Counted from the stretch's first letter, positions 14,556 through 22,580 are shown. The stretch is 49,305 nt of DNA from Acidobacteriaceae bacterium (GCA_003131585.1 PKVW01000009.1:43479-92783), one strand, 5' to 3'. The notes: generated by a model from the letters alone, not told the origin. A program made the numbers and translations.

Positions 14556-15248
14556 ATGTCTCTCCACATCGGCATCGTCGCCTGCAGCGCGGAAGGCGCG
14601 GCGCTCTGCTATCGCACCATCTGCCTTGAAGGCGCGGAGTTGCTCGGCCCGCACCATCATCCCGAAATTTCTATGCACGGCCATTCCTTCGCGGAATACG
14701 TGAAGTGCATCGATGCGAACGACTGGGTGGGCGTGGCCGAACTCATGCTCTCCTCGGCGGAAAAGCTGGCCAAAACCGGTGCGGAGTCCCTGATCGCTCC
14801 GGTCAACACCGTTCACCAGGCTTTCGATCTGGTCGAGCACCGCTCGCCGCGGCCGTGGTTGCATATTGCCGTTGAGGTCGCCAACGAGGCAAAACGCCAC
14901 GGCTTCAAGCGCCTGGGAGTTCTGGGAACCCGCGCGCTGATGGAGGGTCCGGTCTACCGCGAGAGACTGAAGGCCGCGGGCATCGAGCAACGCATCCCCG
15001 GCGCGGAGCAGCGCGAGCGCATCCACCGCATCATCTTTGACGAACTCGTCAACGGCGTATTCTTGCCGCGCACTCAAGCCTATCTCACCGAAGTGATCCG
15101 CAACCTGAAAGACGAAGGCTGCGACGCGGTAGTCCTCGGCTGCACAGAGATTCCATTGCTCATGACGCCCGAGCAGTCCTCATTGCCGATGCTGGATTCC
15201 ACGCGACTGCTGGCAAGAGCCGCGCTGCGCAAGGCTGTGGAGGGTTAG
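14556..15248 (+). CDS. Aspartate/glutamate racemase-family protein with first Cys replaced
   Basis: The 230-residue protein is of the PF01177 Asp/Glu/hydantoin racemase family. It starts LHIGIVACSAEGAALCYRTI, has RLGVLGTRALMEG in the middle and VVLGCTEIPLL near the C-terminus, which supplies the second catalytic cysteine. The first catalytic cysteine normally sits in PCNTxH; here the segment reads LIAPVNTVHQAF, with Val in place of Cys. PLP-independent aspartate racemase needs both, so activity may be altered or one-sided. Substrate is unknown. It is followed 18 bp later by an ACT-domain gene. Confidence 0.85.
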   Translation: MSLHIGIVACSAEGAALCYRTICLEGAELLGPHHHPEISMHGHSFAEYVKCIDANDWVGVAELMLSSAEKLAKTGAESLIAPVNTVHQAFDLVEHRSPRPWLHIAVEVANEAKRHGFKRLGVLGTRALMEGPVYRERLKAAGIEQRIPGAEQRERIHRIIFDELVNGVFLPRTQAYLTEVIRNLKDEGCDAVVLGCTEIPLLMTPEQSSLPMLDSTRLLARAALRKAVEG

Positions 15249-15266
15249 CGAGAACCGTGCTACCTC

Positions 15267-15683
15267 ATGCCTAAGAGCCTAAAATTTCGTCAACTTCCCG
15301 ACCTCTATGCCATCATGCGGCTGGCGCCGGATGCTCCCGTTCCCGACTGGGCCACGAAAGGCGATTTCACCTCCATCACCCGTACCACCGACGAGCTTTC
15401 CATCGTCTGCCCGGCGGAGAACATCCCAAAGGATGTGGATCCTGGCCAGCACTGGATCTGCCTGAAACTCGAAGGCCCGTTCGCATTTTCGCAGACGGGG
15501 ATATTGCTCTCGTTCATCGAGCCGCTCTCCGACAACGGCGTTCCCATCTTCGCCATCTCGACTTACGACACGGATTACGTCCTCGTGCAAGAGGAATTCA
15601 CCGGAGTGACGCTGCAAGCTCTTGACTCGGCGGACCACGAACTCTGGCCGCGAGACGAATCCTGGCGCAAGTTCATCGAATGA
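15267..15683 (+). CDS. CASTOR-type ACT domain protein
   Basis: The 138-residue protein opens with LKFRQLPDLYAIMRLAPDAPVPDW and has ITRTTDELSIVCPAENIP and FAISTYDTDYVLVQEE. That is the pattern of small bacterial proteins with paired ACT domains (ACT_7 / CASTOR type), which bind amino acids. Function is unknown. Its place 18 bp after an amino acid racemase-like gene suggests a shared operon and ligand, which is inference. Confidence 0.85.
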   Translation: MPKSLKFRQLPDLYAIMRLAPDAPVPDWATKGDFTSITRTTDELSIVCPAENIPKDVDPGQHWICLKLEGPFAFSQTGILLSFIEPLSDNGVPIFAISTYDTDYVLVQEEFTGVTLQALDSADHELWPRDESWRKFIE

Positions 15684-15798
15684 AGCGTGCTCAATCCGCA
15701 GCGCCGTGGGCGCCATTCGGCCCGCCAGTCTCGCTAAACGCTGTCGCGAATCCTGCACTTATCCCGCATCCATGCTGTAATAAGGGGTCAGCCAATCT

Positions 15799-16827
15799 AT
15801 GCCGTCTACCATCACAACCTTGCGCCGTCGCGCCAAAGCTCTCCACCGCAACCTGCGCGGAGCTGCCATGGCCGCGCGTGCGCTGGCCTCGACCGACCAT
15901 CCCCTGCTGGCGCACATTATTCCCGTGCGCCGCTGCAATCTGAGTTGCACCTACTGCAATGAGTTCGATGATTTCTCGAAGCCCGTGCCGATCGAGGAAA
16001 TGTTCCGCCGTATCGACAAGCTGGGCGCGCTGGGCACCGCGGTGGTCACAATTTCCGGCGGAGAGCCGCTGCTGCATCCTGAACTCGATGACGTGATCCG
16101 GCGCATCCGCGCGAACGGCATGATCGCTGGATTGATCACCAATGGCTATTTTCTGGTTGCGGAACGCATTCAGCGCCTGAACCGCGCCCGACTCGAGTGG
16201 CTGCAGATTTCCATCGACAACGTCAATCCCGACGAAGTATCGAAGAAGAGCCTGAAAGTTTTAGACAAGAAGCTGCAACTGCTGGCCGAGCACGCCGAGT
16301 TTCACGTGAACATCAATTCCGTGGTGGGCGGCGGCATCTCGAACCCGCAGGACGCGCTCACTATCGGCAAGCGCGCCATCGAACTGGGATTCAGCTCGAC
16401 CATCGGCATTATTCACGATGGCAGCGGCCAGGTGCAGCCGCTCAACGACGAAGAGCGCCGCATCTATAACGAAATGAAATCGCTGGAGAAGCGCAGCTTC
16501 ACCCGCATCCACGCTTTCCAGGACAACATTGCGCAAGGCCTACCCAACGAATGGCGCTGCCGCGCCGGCGCGCGCTACCTGTATATCTGCGAAGACGGAC
16601 TGGTGCACTACTGCTCGCAGCAGCGCGGCTATCCCGGAGTGCCGCTGGAAACCTACACTCGGGACGACATGCGCCGCGAGTATCTCACGGAAAAATCCTG
16701 CGCGTCGCATTGCACGGTTTCGTGCGTACACCAGGTTTCGATCTTCGACGGCTGGCGCGCGCCGCAGCGTCCCGCACCGTCGATTCCTGCGGTGGAGTCG
16801 GCGGGCGAACTGGTGCAAATCAAGTAG
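15799..16827 (+). CDS. Radical SAM protein with C-terminal cysteine cluster
   Basis: The 342-residue protein has the radical SAM motif CNLSCTYC (Cys46, Cys50, Cys53), binding a 4Fe-4S cluster. It also has [16 protein letters not shown] and LITNGYFL as in SPASM/Twitch enzymes such as MoaA relatives. The C-terminus carries further cysteines (WRCRAG, LYICEDG, YCSQQRG, then [12 protein letters not shown]), suggesting a second cluster. The [11 protein letters not shown] segment resembles SPASM domains used on peptides or lipids. Neighbours give no clue to the substrate. An AAGGGG sequence lies 13 bases before the ATG. Confidence 0.88.
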   Translation: MPSTITTLRRRAKALHRNLRGAAMAARALASTDHPLLAHIIPVRRCNLSCTYCNEFDDFSKPVPIEEMFRRIDKLGALGTAVVTISGGEPLLHPELDDVIRRIRANGMIAGLITNGYFLVAERIQRLNRARLEWLQISIDNVNPDEVSKKSLKVLDKKLQLLAEHAEFHVNINSVVGGGISNPQDALTIGKRAIELGFSSTIGIIHDGSGQVQPLNDEERRIYNEMKSLEKRSFTRIHAFQDNIAQGLPNEWRCRAGARYLYICEDGLVHYCSQQRGYPGVPLETYTRDDMRREYLTEKSCASHCTVSCVHQVSIFDGWRAPQRPAPSIPAVESAGELVQIK

Positions 16828-16885
16828 GGGCGTTTCGCCACTCGGCGACTCGGTGTCAGCGCCGACCTAAGTCCAACTGCATTGC

Positions 16886-17482
16886 TTACTTCTTCGGCTG
16901 CGCCGACGGCGGCAAAATATTATTCAAGCGCAAATAGATCGCGGCGGCGCCGTAGTGATCGGCCCAGCCGCTGGCCAGCCCCAGCGCAGCCATGGCGCGG
17001 GGAAATTGGTGTCCACCGAAGAGTTCGACGCTGTCGCCCAGTTTGGAGTCGTCCATCTTGCCCAGCGCGTCGCTGCAAAAATCGAACGAAGCCGTAGCTG
17101 CGGCGAGAAGCTTGTCCTTGGCATCGGTTTCACTGGCTTCCTCGACTTTGGGTTCGGCAATGTCGGCCGCTTTGGCGCACATAGAGTTGTTCGATCCAAT
17201 GATGTGGACGACCAGATGCGAAAAGCTCATCTGCTCGGGCGTGGGCTTGTACGTGAACTTATCGGCGGGCATGGCGGTAATGGCGCCAAGAATATTATTC
17301 CGCGAGCGCGGCAGCAGCATGCGGAGGGCAGCCGTCACCGGATTCTTCACGGGCGCGGAAGTTTGCGGAGCTGCCGTCGCAGCCGCGGAGGAAGGTGGAG
17401 TCATGGTCTGTGCGTGTCCGGAAGCGACACCGGCGCAAATGCACACAGAAACGAAGAGAAATGCGACAAGAATGCGTTTCAT
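16886..17482 (-). CDS. Exported DinB-superfamily protein
   Basis: The 198-residue protein begins with a signal peptide (MKRILVAFLFVSVCICAGVASGHAQ), then an Ala/Ser/Pro-rich linker. A four-helix DinB-like domain follows, with TYKPTPEQMSFSHLVVHIIGSNN and WADHYGAAAIYLRLNNILPPS. The histidines in SHLVVH and WADHYGAA fit the metal-binding triad of the family. DinB/YfiT proteins are metal-dependent transferases or of unknown role; exported ones with this layout are frequent in Acidobacteriota. A TTAAGGAGAC site precedes the ATG. It is followed on the same strand, upstream, by the Yip1 gene. Confidence 0.83.
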   Translation of the reverse strand: MKRILVAFLFVSVCICAGVASGHAQTMTPPSSAAATAAPQTSAPVKNPVTAALRMLLPRSRNNILGAITAMPADKFTYKPTPEQMSFSHLVVHIIGSNNSMCAKAADIAEPKVEEASETDAKDKLLAAATASFDFCSDALGKMDDSKLGDSVELFGGHQFPRAMAALGLASGWADHYGAAAIYLRLNNILPPSAQPKK

Positions 17483-17541
17483 TCGGAAGTCTCCTTAAAG
17501 TTTTAGATTGCAGCGTCCGGCTGCGATTTGCGGTACACCCG

Positions 17542-18312
17542 CTAAGACCGGGCGGCGAGCGCCGCGGCAGCGAGCTTCCAGACCAGATACCATCCCGCGA
17601 CGAGGGCAATGGCCGTGCTTCGTTTCACTTTGCCGGTGCAGGAAAAGCCGATGCCCATGAGCACGATGGTCCAGATGACGATGATGTCAAGACCGGAAGC
17701 CATCCCGTAAAGGAATTTATTGGCCGTGGGATCCATGAAATACGCCGGGTTCGTCGCCACAGGATTGTTCACGTTGAAGCCTTCAGGATTGACGCCAGCG
17801 AACATCGAGACCGTGCCCAAAATCGATCCGATGATGCCGGGCAGGGTGGCGTAGAAAACGATCGCGTACGCCGTCTTATAAGAGACGCCGGACCCGGCGG
17901 CAAACTTGAATGTCGCCCACAGCACCAGCGTGATGATGGCAAAGTAGAGCAGGATCATCACTGGAATCCCATACGAAAGGTAACGGACGAAGCCAGTGGA
18001 AATCGCGATCTGTTTTGCCTGTTGGTCGGCGGGGAGCTTGTCGAACTGATCGGCCCGCGAGGAATGCGCAATCTCGTTCTTGCTGATCTGGTCAAAGCCG
18101 ATCTGCCGATCCATCGAGTAGACGAAGAGCAGCGCGAAGATAGAAATCAGCAGCCAGGGTCCCCACCAGCTCGCGTTGCGGCGCAGGTCGGTGAAAGTTT
18201 TCGAGGGTGCGATGAACGTGTTGACGAGGCGCGCGCCCTCGGAAAGCGGAGCGGCGTCGAAGGCGGAAGTGGATGTGGATCCCGGCGTTGGGCTGAGCGG
18301 AGCGGCGGCCAT
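17542..18312 (-). CDS. Yip1-domain inner-membrane protein
   Basis: The 256-residue protein has a polar N-terminus, LVNTFIAPSKTFTDLRRNASWW, typical for Yip1 proteins (PF04893), then about five hydrophobic segments. YKTAYAIVFYATLPGIIGSILG is the conserved core helix pair. The role is unknown in bacteria. GGAGAAAACC stands directly before the ATG. The DinB gene lies 59 bp downstream on the same strand, so the two could share a transcript. Confidence 0.83.
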   Translation of the reverse strand: MAAAPLSPTPGSTSTSAFDAAPLSEGARLVNTFIAPSKTFTDLRRNASWWGPWLLISIFALLFVYSMDRQIGFDQISKNEIAHSSRADQFDKLPADQQAKQIAISTGFVRYLSYGIPVMILLYFAIITLVLWATFKFAAGSGVSYKTAYAIVFYATLPGIIGSILGTVSMFAGVNPEGFNVNNPVATNPAYFMDPTANKFLYGMASGLDIIVIWTIVLMGIGFSCTGKVKRSTAIALVAGWYLVWKLAAAALAARS

Positions 18313-18394
18313 GGTTTTCTCCTACACGATTCGCAGGGATTGTAATCCGCGAGAACGCGGGAAACAAGGGGGCACGCCAGGCCCTGCGGTCCCA

Positions 18395-18440
18395 GGGGGT
18401 ATTCCGGCGAACGGCCGGGGACGGCTGTTCCCGTGTAAAT
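18395..18440 (-). repeat. REP-like palindrome family B, copy 3
   Basis: On the minus strand the sequence reads acacgggaacagccgtcccc, then ggccgttcgccgg. It matches the copies at 1185-1227 and 9092-9140 in the central gggaacagccg..ccccggccgtt portion. It lies between the ABC ATPase stop and the Yip1 start and may help terminate transcription. Confidence 0.6.
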
Positions 18441-18443
18441 CAT

Positions 18444-19304
18444 CTAGACCGCGACTTCTGGCGTGGCTTCCAGCAGGCTGCGGGTGTAGGGATGCTGCGG
18501 GCGCTCGACGATCTGCCCGGTTGTTCCCATCTCGACGATCTTGCCGCGGTACATCACGGCGATGCGCGTCGAGAGATAGCGTACGACCGGCATGGAGTGC
18601 GAGATGAACAGATAGGTCAAGCCGAAGTCGCGCTGCAGCTGGGCGAGCAGGTTGACGATCTGCGCGCCCACGCTGACGTCGAGCGCGGAGACCGGTTCGT
18701 CGGCCACGATGAACTTGGGGCGCAGCGCCAGGGCGCGGGCGATGCCGATGCGCTGGCGCTGTCCTCCGCTGAATTCGTGCGGGAAGCGCTGCAGGATGGA
18801 TTCGTCGAGGCCGACGGCGCGCAGCAGTTCGACGACTCGGGCGCGCCGGGCGCGTGAGGTAAGCGCGCCCTGCCGCGAAAAACGCGACGAGGGCGGGACA
18901 TCCGCATCGTTTGCACTGCCGTGTGAGTTTCCGTGAATGATGAGCGGCTCGGCGATGATGTCCTCGACCCGGAAGCGGGGATCGAGCGAGGCGAAGGGGT
19001 CTTGAAAGATGATCTGCATATCGCGACGCTGGCGGCGCATTTCGCCGGAGCTGGCGCCGAGCAGGTCGCGGTCTTCGAAGCGGATGCTGCCGGAAGTGGG
19101 CTCGATGAGGCGCAAGATCAAGCGCCCGAGCGTGCTCTTGCCCGAACCCGATTCGCCGACGAGGCCGAGGGTTTCGCCGGAGTGAATGTCGAGCGAGACA
19201 TCGTCGACGGCGCGGACTTCGTTTTTGCCTCTGGACTTTCCGCCAAGCATAGACTCGCCTTGCGGATAGATCTTGGTGAGACTGCGGATTTCGACAAGCG
19301 GCAT
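18444..19304 (-). CDS. Oligopeptide-type ABC transporter ATP-binding protein (OppF/DppF class)
   Basis: The 286-residue protein has GESGSGKST (Walker A), [12 protein letters not shown] (Q-loop), [15 protein letters not shown] (signature), FIVADEP (Walker B) and the H-loop FISHSMPVV. It ends in [15 protein letters not shown], the hallmark of peptide/nickel ABC ATPases. It should power import of peptides across the inner membrane. No permease or binding protein lies nearby, so it is an orphan here. About 28 extra residues ([20 protein letters not shown] and on) interrupt the helical domain between AEPLIIHG and [13 protein letters not shown]; the DNA there contains the palindrome cgcg-ttttt-cgcg. 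Confidence 0.92.
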   Translation of the reverse strand: MPLVEIRSLTKIYPQGESMLGGKSRGKNEVRAVDDVSLDIHSGETLGLVGESGSGKSTLGRLILRLIEPTSGSIRFEDRDLLGASSGEMRRQRRDMQIIFQDPFASLDPRFRVEDIIAEPLIIHGNSHGSANDADVPPSSRFSRQGALTSRARRARVVELLRAVGLDESILQRFPHEFSGGQRQRIGIARALALRPKFIVADEPVSALDVSVGAQIVNLLAQLQRDFGLTYLFISHSMPVVRYLSTRIAVMYRGKIVEMGTTGQIVERPQHPYTRSLLEATPEVAV

Positions 19305-19344
19305 GGTTTTGTATCTTAATTCTAGAATAAGGAATAAATCGAAT

Positions 19345-20253
19345 CTATTGAGCCGCGATCATGGGCACGGCGGCCAGCGCGGCCAGCAGGCCAACGAACC
19401 TCCAGCGGGTGAAGCGTTCTTTCAGGAACAGGCGGGCGAGGAGCACGGTGACGGCGGGATAGAGCGAAGAGATGAAGACCGCCTCGTCGAGGCGTCCGGT
19501 CTGGCTGGCGCGAACGAAGAGTATCGTGCCCACGGAGTCGATGCAGCCGGTGAGCACGCCCCAGCGCACCCCGGTTGCGGTGATGTCGCGAAATTTCCCG
19601 TAAAGAAGAACGATCAAACCGGTAATGATCAAGCCACCAATCCGAGTAAGCGACGCGATCCACAAGGCTGAGGCATCGTCGGCCTGACGGACGCAAAGAT
19701 AGAATCCGGCGAAGCCGATGCCCGCAACGACGGCGAGCCCGATACCCTCGGGAGTGCTGCCGTCTTCCGAGCGCGTGATAAGCCAGAGTCCGGTGGCGGC
19801 GACGACGAAGCCGAGGACGGGAATCCTGCCGGGCAGGCCCTCGGTGAACATGGAAAGAAAAGTTGGGATCGCGGCGCTGAGGACGGCAGCAACGGGCGCG
19901 GTCAAGCCCATCCTTCCGGAAGACAGTGCGCGAAAGAAGATGGCCAGGGCCGCTCCTCCGGAGATGCCACCGGCCAGGACCCAGGCCGCGCTGCGTCCCG
20001 AAGGGAAGGACGCATGGCTGGCGGAGGCCAGCGTTCCTACCAAAAGCAGGCCGCCTATGTTTACCACGGCGGTGAATAGGAACGCGTTGGCACGGCGGGT
20101 GGCGTATCCGCCGAGAAAATCGCTGGTGCCCCAGGCTAGGACTGCGGCCAGTCCGTAAGCGGCGGGCACGAAATGGGGCGCGGCGGACACGTTCGACGAG
20201 GGTAACATGCACTGGCGGCGAGTCGCGGGCAACGCGGGCGACGCGCTGTGCAT
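19345..20253 (-). CDS. EamA/DMT-family transporter
   Basis: The protein has ten hydrophobic segments in two EamA repeats. [21 protein letters not shown] lies near the start, and [22 protein letters not shown] and [33 protein letters not shown] end each half, the latter being the DMT signature. It exports or imports small metabolites across the inner membrane; substrate unknown. The longest frame gives 302 residues from 20253, but ATG at 20208 ([19 protein letters not shown]) gives a more usual N-terminus. The gap 20254-20442 holds only the left half of a family A repeat. Confidence 0.87.
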   Translation of the reverse strand: MHSASPALPATRRQCMLPSSNVSAAPHFVPAAYGLAAVLAWGTSDFLGGYATRRANAFLFTAVVNIGGLLLVGTLASASHASFPSGRSAAWVLAGGISGGAALAIFFRALSSGRMGLTAPVAAVLSAAIPTFLSMFTEGLPGRIPVLGFVVAATGLWLITRSEDGSTPEGIGLAVVAGIGFAGFYLCVRQADDASALWIASLTRIGGLIITGLIVLLYGKFRDITATGVRWGVLTGCIDSVGTILFVRASQTGRLDEAVFISSLYPAVTVLLARLFLKERFTRWRFVGLLAALAAVPMIAAQ

Positions 20254-20340
20254 TCCTCATCAAAATAAATCCGGGGAGGCTGGTTGGGATCCGGGTCGCT
20301 TGCGTGTGCATCGGTCTGTTTTGTCTGGGATGTGCCCGGT

Positions 20341-20442
20341 CTATACCTACCCCCCCTCCCCCCTCCTCTGAATGGCTTGCTGGGCGCGGGGTTTGCAAAA
20401 AGCGTCTGCAAAATCTTGATGTCAAAGAACTTAGAGGTCAAA
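20341..20442 (+). repeat. Dispersed repeat family A, copy 3, left half
   Basis: The pyrimidine tract ctatacctacccccc followed by ctgaatgg, and the unit tgcaaaatcttgatgtcaaa with gaacttagag, match the central parts of copies 1 and 2. The repeat is cut at aggtcaaa (20435-20442), where the insertion sequence begins. Its second unit continues at 22444. Confidence 0.65.
20435..20442. repeat. Left 8-bp target-site duplication of the IS element
   Basis: AGGTCAAA is repeated exactly at 22444-22451. Eight bases is the usual duplication length for IS1595-family elements. Confidence 0.75.
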
Positions 20443-20445
20443 CAA

Positions 20446-20468
20446 GATTATTCCCTTGACAAAGGGTA
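20446..20468 (+). repeat. Left terminal inverted repeat
   Basis: GATTATTCCC followed by TTGACAAAGGGTA. The complement of the right end differs at only two positions (GATTATACCT then TTGACAAAGGGTA). Confidence 0.88.
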
Positions 20469-20500
20469 ACGATTAAGGTAATGTAGTCGCATGGTTGCCG

Positions 20501-20641
20501 TTACTCTTTTCCTTTCTTCGGTTTCACGACTGGTTCCGAGCGGAGCATCTGGCGTAAATCCTTCTTTATCCCTGCAAGTAGCTTGCGGGTCGGTATTCGC
20601 TGTAATGGTGACTTCTCCGTTCGCTTACGAGGTTCTGTCAT
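20501..20641 (-). CDS. Small basic protein (46 aa) divergent from the transposase
   Basis: The minus-strand ATG at 20641 shares the CATG with the transposase ATG at 20640, so the two start codons overlap head to head. AGGAAG stands six bases upstream. The product begins MTEPRKRTEKSPLQRIPTRK and ends PVVKPKKGKE; it is strongly basic and has no recognised domain. It fills the space between the left inverted repeat and the transposase. It could be a regulator or accessory factor of transposition, or a chance frame. Confidence 0.4.
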   Translation of the reverse strand: MTEPRKRTEKSPLQRIPTRKLLAGIKKDLRQMLRSEPVVKPKKGKE

Positions 20642-21542
20642 GACGCTTCCTGAAGTTAACTCCCTATACTCGACTGACGACCGTTGCCGAGAACTCTTGG
20701 AACGGCTCCGCTGGCCTGAAGGCGTGATGTGTCCGCGCTGCAAAGACACGCGGGTCTCCCGCCTTAAAGAGTACGCCCGGTATGAATGCGTGGGCTGCGA
20801 ATATCAATTCACCGCGACTAGCGGAACGATCTTCCATGACTCCCATCTTCCCTTGCCAATCTGGTTCGTCGCGGTGCTGCTTCTGTGCGAAGCCAAGAAG
20901 GGCATGAGCGCGATGCAACTCAAGCGCACGCTCTGGGGAATCGACAAAGGCTCTTACAAAACCGCGTGGTATCTCTGCCACAGGATTCGTGCTGCCATGT
21001 CGCAAGTAGATCGCCCGATGATGGACGGCACGGTTGAGATTGACGAAACCTATGTTGGAGGGAAGAAACGCGGAGCTTGCATCCGTGGCCGTGGCGCGGA
21101 AAAAGAAGTCGTTATCGGCATTCGCCAGCGCAGCGGTGACCTTCGGTTTTTCCACGCCAAGGACGCCAAGAGCGCAACTCTCGCTGAATACATTCGAGAG
21201 AACGTGAGCGAAGATGTAGACGTGATCGTGACGGACGAATGGTCCGCTTACCCCGATGCGATGCGCCGGACGGATAACGTTAAGAAACACAAAACGATTC
21301 GGCACAAAGGGCATGTCTACGTTGACGGAGACATCTACACAAACACCGTAGAATCGGCTTTCAGTCTCCTCAAGCGCGGCATCATGGGGACGTGGCACAA
21401 GATTAGCGCCAAGCATCTGCAAGCCTACTTGGACGAAATGACGTTCCGCTTCGACCGCCGGAAACGCTCCGATTTGTTCATCGACACGCTGCGTCATATG
21501 GTCACTGCTGATCCTCTGACGTTCGAGCGCCTGACTGCGTGA
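20640..21542 (+). CDS. ISXO2-like transposase (IS1595 family)
   Basis: From ATG 20640 the protein has 300 residues. An N-terminal zinc ribbon reads CPRCKDTRVSRLKEYARYEC..C. The catalytic DDE-type core follows with GTVEIDETYVGGKKRG, VIVTDEWSAYPD and NTVESAFSLLKRGIMGTWHKIS, all typical of the ISXO2-like domain (PF12762). A TTG 57 bases upstream extends the frame but adds sequence alien to the family. GAGG lies about eight bases before the chosen ATG. It mediates cut or copy of the element through the terminal repeats. Its 3' end overlaps the cargo gene tail to tail by 41 bases. Confidence 0.93.
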   Translation: MTLPEVNSLYSTDDRCRELLERLRWPEGVMCPRCKDTRVSRLKEYARYECVGCEYQFTATSGTIFHDSHLPLPIWFVAVLLLCEAKKGMSAMQLKRTLWGIDKGSYKTAWYLCHRIRAAMSQVDRPMMDGTVEIDETYVGGKKRGACIRGRGAEKEVVIGIRQRSGDLRFFHAKDAKSATLAEYIRENVSEDVDVIVTDEWSAYPDAMRRTDNVKKHKTIRHKGHVYVDGDIYTNTVESAFSLLKRGIMGTWHKISAKHLQAYLDEMTFRFDRRKRSDLFIDTLRHMVTADPLTFERLTA

Positions 21543-22335
21543 TAATTTTCTTATATTCTCGGCGGTACATACGCATCATCTTGGGGAGATCGGCCAAGTT
21601 TTTGTTCACGGCTTTTTCAACATCCTTCACATTGGCAGTTACGTGGGAGATCGAAGTATAGAGGTACTGAGTGAGGAAACGATCAAGATTGCTCACCAGA
21701 GCCTCGATCTTTGCCGTGGTGTCTGTTCCCCAAAAATGGGTTATGCCATCATTTTGAAGCGCAACGGCCTCCGTCTTTCCTCCGACTCCTACAACCTGCC
21801 TCTTGGTATAAAACATCATTCTTAGCCCCAAGAAAAGCATGACTTCATCTACCCCGGAAAGCTGACAGTCTCTCAGCATGGGGTGAAGCTGCGTCTCGCC
21901 CGACCCAACTGAAACGTGCGTCAGCGGCGGAACTAAGACAACTCGGTTTCGGTGCCACTTAAACAACCACGTCATGGGCCGGATATTTACAGCAATCAAC
22001 ATATCGAAATGGGGGGCATAGTCAGGGTGGGAGCCTTCGTAGCCCTGCATGGACCTTTCAAAAAACATGCCAGCGAATTCGTTGAGCACTTGAACAACTT
22101 CATCTCCCTGCTTAATTCCAGCCGCAAATAATCGATGCAACTCCTGGTTTGCACACTCGATTAGATGCGTGTCTCCAGCACCCCCAGTAAGGACGGTGCC
22201 GCTGTTATTTCCCAGTTTAAATATGAATCTCTCCAGTTTGTCACATTCAGATTTAGCATCCACTCCAAGAGATTCTTCCGTGTCAGCCATCATTAGAACG
22301 CCGTTGATATAATGCATTCCCAGAATCGCAGTCAT
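21502..22335 (-). CDS. Proteasome-type Ntn-hydrolase carried by the IS element
   Basis: ATG 22335 is chosen because AAGGAGG stands four bases before it; a longer frame to 22404 lacks such a site. The 277-residue protein begins MTAILGMHYINGVLMMADTE. After Met removal Thr1 would be exposed, Asp lies at mature position 17 (MMADTEES) and Lys at 32 (CDKLERF), matching proteasome beta Thr1/Asp17/Lys33 within one residue. TVLTGGAGDTHLIECAN corresponds to the glycine strand before helix H1. The C-terminal 80 residues are mostly helical and unlike HslV. A threonine protease or amidase is likely; target unknown. No ATPase partner is present. Confidence 0.72.
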   Translation of the reverse strand: MTAILGMHYINGVLMMADTEESLGVDAKSECDKLERFIFKLGNNSGTVLTGGAGDTHLIECANQELHRLFAAGIKQGDEVVQVLNEFAGMFFERSMQGYEGSHPDYAPHFDMLIAVNIRPMTWLFKWHRNRVVLVPPLTHVSVGSGETQLHPMLRDCQLSGVDEVMLFLGLRMMFYTKRQVVGVGGKTEAVALQNDGITHFWGTDTTAKIEALVSNLDRFLTQYLYTSISHVTANVKDVEKAVNKNLADLPKMMRMYRREYKKIITQSGARTSEDQQ

Positions 22336-22416
22336 ACGCCTCCTTACCGGAAGCCGTATTCTCGGACGCGGATGGACTGACGGCTTCGGAAACGGCTTAA
22401 TCATGCGCCGCCTCCG

Positions 22417-22439
22417 TACCCTTTGTCAAAGGTATAATC
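22417..22439 (-). repeat. Right terminal inverted repeat
   Basis: TACCCTTTGTCAA continues with AGGTATAATC and pairs with 20446-20468, 21 of 23 positions. It ends 81 bases upstream of the Ntn-hydrolase start, so that gene's promoter must lie in the right end of the element. Confidence 0.88.
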
Positions 22440-22443
22440 GTGA

Positions 22444-22560
22444 AGGTCAAAATCTAGAGAACAAAGGAGTTATGCTCGATATTGCCCTGGCTGGCTATGC
22501 TGCCTCCGCCTTGACCATGATGGGCTGATTAGATGTGGGAGGCAAGGTTAGATGTCACAG
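22444..22560 (+). repeat. Target-site duplication and right half of family A repeat, copy 3
   Basis: AGGTCAAA (22444-22451) is the right target duplication. The following agaacaaaggagttatg, tgctgcctccgcc, gaccatgatgggctg and ggcaaggttagatgtcacag match the right half of copies 1 and 2 in the same order, ending at the same cacag. Confidence 0.7.
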
Positions 22561-22580
22561 TGGCGTTGTGGAAACTTCCG

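Larger units (their letters stand above)
20443..22443 (+). mobile_element. IS1595-family (ISXO2-like) insertion sequence with cargo genes, 2001 bp
   Basis: The element is bounded by inverted repeats that match at 21 of 23 positions (20446-20468 with 22417-22439; common core TTGACAAAGGGTA) and by 8-bp direct repeats AGGTCAAA. Inside are an ISXO2-type transposase, a divergent 46-residue basic protein, and a convergent proteasome-type Ntn-hydrolase gene. All three frames look intact and the flanking repeats are exact, which suggests a fairly recent insertion. Passenger genes are known for some IS1595 groups; this type of cargo I do not recall. The left and right inverted repeats start three and four bases inside the duplication, so the precise tips are uncertain by a base. 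Confidence 0.88.

Noticed and set aside
20583-20639. TTG start 19 codons upstream for the transposase
   Set aside because: Adds residues not typical of ISXO2 transposases; ATG 20640 has a nearby GAGG and the normal N-terminus.
22336-22404. Longer N-terminus for the Ntn-hydrolase (23 extra residues)
   Set aside because: It could be a propeptide, but AAGGAGG four bases before ATG 22335 and the Met-Thr start favour the short form.
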